DNA of 5,645 nucleotides from Anaerolinea sp. (lineage in GTDB: Bacteria; Chloroflexota; Anaerolineae; Anaerolineales; Villigracilaceae). Of the stretch, positions 1 to 2,681 are shown in pieces. The stretch is from assembly GCA_020720965.1 (NCBI GenBank), contig DYNS01000205.1:1-5645 (forward strand). The letters are read 5' to 3'. A model generated the notes under the pieces. The model was given only the letters and a program-made list of their open reading frames with translations. It did no database searches and was not told the DNA's origin. Position numbers and translations under genes: made by a program. The stretch's first letter is position 1. Every line of letters begins with the position of its first letter.

Positions 1-415
1 TGATTTCCTGCCCATCCAGCCAAACTTCCCAGCCCAAGCCCCAGGCGGAGATGGCGGGTTGTTCCCAGTTGTCTTCCACAAAGCGGATGTCGTGCTGACG
101 CGGGTCTATGCCGATGGCTTTGAGGGATTCGAGGTAGAGTTCCTGGGGGTTACCGGGGTCGGGCTTGAGAATGACCTGGTATTGGTAGTGCATTTGCAGG
201 CGGTTGGGGTTTTCGCCGTAGCGCCCGTCGTCCGGGCGGACAGAGGGTTCGACATAGGCGACATTCCAGGGTTCGGGTCCGAGGACGCGCAGGAAGGTGG
301 CGGGGTTCATGGTTCCCGCGCCGACCTGGGTGTAGTAGGGCTGCCAGATGAGGCATCCGCGGGATGCCCAGAAGTTTTGCAAAGAGAGAATGAGGGATTG
401 GAAGGTGTGAGTCAT
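1..415 (-). CDS. glyQ: Glycyl-tRNA synthetase alpha subunit, N-terminal part (cut by window edge)
   Basis: Catalytic subunit of the bacterial alpha2beta2 glycine-tRNA ligase, which activates glycine with ATP and charges tRNA-Gly in the cytoplasm. The minus frame opens at an ATG (413-415) and stays open to the left edge, giving 138 residues, about half of the roughly 300 usual for GlyQ. Residues 5-16 match the family opening (FQSLILSLQNFW). The class II core follows: QVGAGTMNP (30-38), LGPEPWNVAYVEPS (45-58), RPDDGRYGENPNRLQ (60-74), then HDIRFVEDNWE (108-118) and AWGLGWEVWLDG (124-135). No internal stop or frameshift is present. No clear Shine-Dalgarno sequence precedes the ATG (the bases just upstream read AACTCCC), and the toxin gene ends 37 nt upstream, so glyQ may share its transcript. 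Whether glyS follows separately or is fused cannot be seen. Family identity is essentially certain. Confidence 0.97.
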   Translation of the reverse strand, partial: MTHTFQSLILSLQNFWASRGCLIWQPYYTQVGAGTMNPATFLRVLGPEPWNVAYVEPSVRPDDGRYGENPNRLQMHYQYQVILKPDPGNPQELYLESLKAIGIDPRQHDIRFVEDNWEQPAISAWGLGWEVWLDGQEI

Positions 416-452
416 GGGAGTTAATGGTGTGGAATGAGAAAGATACAAATTA

Positions 453-800
453 TTACAGAGGCAAATAGATAACCTGGTCTTGTAATTCTTGTTCACCGGC
501 ACTCTTGGCGATAATTTCCAGGTCTTGGACGCAAGCGCCTATGGTCACACGCAATTGGTGGGCGTAAATTACCCCGGAAAAAGACTCGCTAACACGATGA
601 CACTTTGCCGCTTCCTCTAACAAATCATCATCCTGTGTAAATAAAACGCGCCTTAGTTCGTGCGCCCGCCGAAGTAAATTTCTATCATCCAATTGGTCTG
701 CACCGTCTTCATGCGCCGTAAGGACATCTATACCACGCACACGCAACGCCAATGTAATGGCTTTTGGAACATGGTGGTCCATGTAAAACAATATCGACAT
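453..800 (-). CDS. DUF5615 PIN-like toxin of a VapBC-type pair
   Basis: A 115-residue protein of the DUF5615 PIN-like family, probably a metal-dependent RNase acting as the toxin of a type II pair. Visible family marks are the first strand with acidic residue D8 (ILFYMDHHVP, 3-12), GIDVLTAHEDG (23-33), the acidic pair D38-D39 before a helix, and RVLFTQDDDLL (51-61), which carries the T-x-D-x-D signature at T55, D57 and D59. GVIYAHQLRVTIG (76-88) and the C-terminal YLPL also fit the subgroup that travels with DUF433. Length is normal and the acidic residues are intact, so it looks functional. The ATG at 800-798 is chosen because its A overlaps the upstream TGA (TGATG) and because family homology begins at residue 2-3; a TTG one codon upstream (803) is possible. 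A weak GAAGGG lies 8 nt upstream. The RNase role is inferred from the fold family; the target is unknown. Confidence 0.9.
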   Translation of the reverse strand: MSILFYMDHHVPKAITLALRVRGIDVLTAHEDGADQLDDRNLLRRAHELRRVLFTQDDDLLEEAAKCHRVSESFSGVIYAHQLRVTIGACVQDLEIIAKSAGEQELQDQVIYLPL

Positions 801-1111
801 CAAACCAACCCTTCAGCCTTTAGTCGTTTCACCAAAGGAGAGACGGGTATGAGGCTTTTAATCTGGTCAATTTTGCGAAGCCGGGCTTCAATGTCCGCAT
901 CGAGAACATCGCGGTGGTCCCAGTAGTAAGCAAGCGCAGAATGAACTTGCCCAAGCGTAAGGTGCGGAAATTGAACAATTAACTCTTCTGCGCTCCAGCC
1001 ATAGGCGGTTTGACCGAGAACAAGTTCTACCACCTTTATCGTAGTTCCTGCAATTAAGGGCGTGTTAGTTTCGTTTAGGACAATGTGTTCATAACGGGTT
1101 TCTACAAGCAT
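800..1111 (-). CDS. DUF433 antitoxin of a VapB45-like type
   Basis: A 103-residue DUF433 protein, the usual partner encoded before DUF5615 toxins; it is expected to bind and neutralise the toxin and to repress the shared promoter. Residues 7-32 hold the short beta/N-terminal part with the IAGTTIKVVELVL motif (20-32), where many members have GTRI rather than GTTI. A predicted helix-turn-helix covers about 38-64, with the hallmark W-S-AEEL...FPHLTLGQVHSALAYYWDH run (39-66). A charged helix (71-85) and a SPLVKRLKAEGL tail (91-102) follow, the tail being the likely toxin-contact region. The ATG at 1111 is supported by AGGAG at 1123-1119 with 7-nt spacing. The stop overlaps the toxin start, so the two are translationally coupled in the classical antitoxin-first order. 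Function rests on family and context; neutralisation is not shown by sequence alone. Confidence 0.9.
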   Translation of the reverse strand: MLVETRYEHIVLNETNTPLIAGTTIKVVELVLGQTAYGWSAEELIVQFPHLTLGQVHSALAYYWDHRDVLDADIEARLRKIDQIKSLIPVSPLVKRLKAEGLV

Positions 1112-1118
1112 GTCATTT

Positions 1119-1123
1119 CTCCT
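1119..1123 (-). promoter_or_regulatory. Ribosome binding site of the DUF433 antitoxin gene
   Basis: The minus strand reads AGGAG here, 7 nt before the ATG at 1111. This fixes the antitoxin start. It is much stronger than the site in front of the toxin, which fits antitoxin being made in excess. Confidence 0.75.
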
Positions 1124-1179
1124 GCGGCGGTCTCGGACAAGGACAGGTATGATTTGCCTCTGACTGACACTGGCGGAGG

Positions 1180-1185
1180 ATTATA
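1180..1185 (-). promoter_or_regulatory. Candidate -10 box for the toxin-antitoxin operon
   Basis: The minus strand reads a perfect TATAAT. It would start transcription near 1173 and give a leader of about 60 nt before the antitoxin ATG. No convincing TTGACA-like -35 lies 16-18 nt upstream; that zone (about 1203-1208) reads GGCGGA and falls in a GC-rich palindrome. The call is therefore tentative. Confidence 0.4.
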
Positions 1186-1190
1186 CCGTG

Positions 1191-1216
1191 AAAAAGAAAC
1201 CGTCCGCCGAAGGCGG
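1191..1216 (-). terminator. Weak candidate minus-strand terminator / palindrome in the divergent region
   Basis: CCGCC (1204-1208) and GGCGG (1212-1216) form a 5-bp stem with a 3-nt loop. On the minus strand the stem is followed after ACGG by TTTCTTTTT (1199-1191). This could stop minus-strand read-through arriving from mobA before it enters the toxin-antitoxin operon. The stem is short and 4 nt separate it from the T-run, so it may instead be a protein-binding palindrome lying in the -35 zones of both divergent promoters. Confidence 0.3.
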
Positions 1217-1223
1217 GAAAAGG

Positions 1224-1229
1224 TATACT
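1224..1229 (+). promoter_or_regulatory. Candidate -10 box for the universal stress protein gene
   Basis: TATACT matches TATAAT at five of six positions and would give a start near 1236 and a leader of about 35 nt. No good -35 box is seen 16-18 nt upstream. A second, weaker candidate is CTGACT (1160-1165) with TATACC (1182-1187), 16-nt spacing. The two cannot be separated by eye. Confidence 0.35.
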
Positions 1230-1258
1230 TGCATCATCACTCTTCTGTTTCTCTCCCC

Positions 1259-1265
1259 AAGGAGG
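1259..1265 (+). promoter_or_regulatory. Strong ribosome binding site of usp
   Basis: AAGGAGG, near-perfect complement of the 16S rRNA 3' end, lies 5 nt before the ATG at 1271. It decides the start: the same frame is open further upstream from 1085, but that part has no family similarity. Confidence 0.88.
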
Positions 1266-1270
1266 TTCGC

Positions 1271-1702
1271 ATGTTCGATACAATTTTGCTGGCGGTGGAT
1301 GGTTCGGAACACGCGCTGCGGGCAACCGCTGCGGCAGCGGAAATGGCGCGCAAACATCAATCCCGGTTGTGGGTGGTGACGGTGGTCAGCCCTTTGCCCG
1401 GCACCTACGCCGCCGGTTTGGGCGCGGATAACGTGACCAAACTGGAGAATTTTCAACAAGAGCAGGCGCAAGAACTGCTGGAACAGACCAAAGCCAACCT
1501 GGGCGAGGTGGCGGCGCACGCTCAGACCGAAGTGCTGCACGGCACACCCGCCGAGATGATTTTGCAGGCGGTGGAAACCTATCAGGCGGACCTGGTGGTG
1601 ATGGGTTCTCGCGGGCTGGGCAGGTTGGGCGGCTTGCTACTGGGCAGCCAAAGCCAAAGAGTGATTCAGCACGCAAATTGCCCGGTTTTACTCGTCAAGT
1701 GA
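1271..1702 (+). CDS. Universal stress protein (UspA family, ATP-binding type)
   Basis: A 143-residue single-domain universal stress protein, normal length, soluble and cytoplasmic; members usually dimerise and help survival under stress or energy limitation. The N-terminal strand and loop ILLAVDGSEHALRA (5-18) carry D10, which contacts adenine in ATP-binding members. The middle part (40-85) has a variable, Gln/Glu-rich helix. HGTPAEMIL (90-98) and ADLVVMGSRG (106-115) are typical. The nucleotide loop fits G-2x-G-9x-G-S exactly at G112, G115 and G125-S126, so ATP binding is expected. The end HANCPVLLVK (134-143) is the standard last strand. It is the only plus-strand gene in the window and is transcribed away from the toxin-antitoxin pair. 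Its last 15 nt overlap the end of mobA, and a good terminator hairpin lies 57-89 nt past its stop. The specific stress signal cannot be told from sequence. Confidence 0.97.
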   Translation: MFDTILLAVDGSEHALRATAAAAEMARKHQSRLWVVTVVSPLPGTYAAGLGADNVTKLENFQQEQAQELLEQTKANLGEVAAHAQTEVLHGTPAEMILQAVETYQADLVVMGSRGLGRLGGLLLGSQSQRVIQHANCPVLLVK

Positions 1703-2338
1703 GAGGCGGCGGGCAAGCGCCTCCGCTTCGGCAAATTCCCCCGGTGTATTCAGGTTCCAAAAAGCCAGCCCTTGCAAATCGTAGGGGCTGGTTTCGTTTT
1801 CCTCCAGGTAGCGGGCTTGTACCTGCCCCAACCAGGAGACGAGGCGCATCTGCCCGGCGCGCAGGGCGTTTTGCACAGCGGGCAGGCAGGCGGCACGGCG
1901 ATAGAGGGCGTGCAGAGGCTCCAGGTTGTCGCCAGAGCGCCGGGGCAGGGCAGCGTCTGCCCCTTCTTGCTGCAAAATTTGCCACTCCCGGCGCAACAGG
2001 GCAAGGCTGACAAAGGGCATATCGCAGGCGATGACCGCCACAAAAGGGCAGGCGGCATGATGCAGGGCGCTGTGCAGCCCACCCAACGCCCCCCGCTCCG
2101 GGTACACATCCGGGTAGGTGGGCAGGTTCAAAAACCGGTAAGGCTCCGGCTCGTTGGCAATGAGAATGACCTGATGGGCAAAGGGCGAGGCGAGGCGCAA
2201 CACCCTGGCAATGAGAGGCTCACCCAAAAAGGGTAAAAGGGCCTTGTTCTGCCCCATGCGGGAGGATTTTCCACCCGCCTGAATGGCAAGGGTAACGCCG
2301 TTTTCAGGGCAGGTCTTTGGGGAGGAGGAAATCGCCAT
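1688..2338 (-). CDS. mobA: Molybdenum cofactor guanylyltransferase MobA
   Basis: A 216-residue nucleotidyltransferase that joins GMP from GTP to molybdopterin, forming the guanine dinucleotide form of the molybdenum cofactor in the cytoplasm. The Rossmann-like GTP site is LAIQAGGKSSRMGQNKALL (17-35), with N31 where many members have Asp and with the key Lys K32. RGALGGLHSAL follows (82-92). ACDMPFV (104-110) has the Mg-binding D106, EPLHALYRR (140-148) is the family motif, and FWNLNTPGEF (193-202) matches the NxNTP signature near the C terminus. Length is usual (about 190-220). The ATG at 2338 lies 35 nt inside the DUF952 gene and has no Shine-Dalgarno sequence, so translation probably depends on ribosomes finishing DUF952; no ATG, GTG or TTG occurs between it and the GTP motif. 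No other cofactor genes are in view. MocA (CTP) is the close alternative, less likely. Confidence 0.93.
   Translation of the reverse strand: MAISSSPKTCPENGVTLAIQAGGKSSRMGQNKALLPFLGEPLIARVLRLASPFAHQVILIANEPEPYRFLNLPTYPDVYPERGALGGLHSALHHAACPFVAVIACDMPFVSLALLRREWQILQQEGADAALPRRSGDNLEPLHALYRRAACLPAVQNALRAGQMRLVSWLGQVQARYLEENETSPYDLQGLAFWNLNTPGEFAEAEALARRLSLDE
1759..1800 (+). terminator. Bidirectional intrinsic terminator inside mobA
   Basis: CCAGCCC (1765-1771) pairs perfectly with GGGCTGG (1785-1791); a U-G and a U-A pair (1772-1784, 1773-1783) extend it inward, leaving a 9-nt loop. On the plus strand the stem is followed by TTTCGTTTT (1792-1800), a good end for the usp transcript about 60-90 nt past its stop. 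On the minus strand the same stem is followed by C and then TTTTT (1763-1759). It lies over mobA codons about 180-193, just before the FWNLNTPGEF motif, so on the mobA mRNA translating ribosomes would normally keep it unfolded. Confidence 0.65.
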
Positions 2339-2681
2339 AGGGCAGGCAGGGGAAAGGGCTGAGGGCGGTAATCGCGTTCAGGTTCAGCGCCCCGTACAGG
2401 TGCGGGAACTGTTGCCCGGCTTCCGTTGCCGGGGCATTCTCTGCGCCGGAGGGGTGTACCGGCGCCTCGAAGCGCAGTTCGGCTTGCAAGAGGCTGGTTT
2501 CTACGGTGAGAATGACCAGGTCACTCTGCCCGCGATAAAAGGCGTTGGCAACCTGTAAAATCTGCTCCCGTGTGGAAAAGTGAATGAAGCCTTCCGAATC
2601 CAGGCTGGGGGCGCGGTAGGCACCGGTTTGGTGGGCTTGCAGCGCGGCGTGCTGGGTGGTGATGTGGTAAATCTTCGTCAT
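2304..2681 (-). CDS. DUF952 family protein
   Basis: A 125-residue soluble protein of the DUF952 family, whose biochemical function is not established. Visible marks are KIYHITTQ (3-10), the YRAPSLDSEGFIHFST block (22-37) with H34 and S36-T37, ILQVANAFYRGQSDLVIL (41-58), LRFEAPVH (69-76), and FPHLYGALNLNAI (92-104), a very typical family ending. I recall the family being placed with ADP-ribosyltransferase-like folds, in which the conserved histidines would line the NAD site; that is prior knowledge plus inference. The ATG at 2681 is preferred because it forms an ATGA overlap with the stop of the large membrane protein, is preceded by AGGTG 5 nt upstream, and matches where family similarity starts; a longer frame from 2732 adds 17 unrelated residues encoded over the upstream gene. 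It is the middle gene of a tight minus-strand operon, and mobA begins inside its end. Confidence 0.9.
   Translation of the reverse strand: MTKIYHITTQHAALQAHQTGAYRAPSLDSEGFIHFSTREQILQVANAFYRGQSDLVILTVETSLLQAELRFEAPVHPSGAENAPATEAGQQFPHLYGALNLNAITALSPFPCLPYGDFLLPKDLP

Noticed and set aside
59..424. Plus-strand open frame of 121 codons
   Set aside because: It lies wholly over glyQ on the other strand, has no family likeness, and the minus-strand translation is an unmistakable GlyQ.
416..452. Possible T-box or attenuator in front of glyQ
   Set aside because: Only 37 nt lie between the toxin stop and the glyQ start, with no hairpin or T-box-like sequence.
1085..1270. Upstream extension of the usp frame (62 extra codons)
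   Set aside because: The strong AAGGAGG at 1259-1265 and the start of family similarity both select the ATG at 1271; the extension runs through the divergent promoter region and the antitoxin start.
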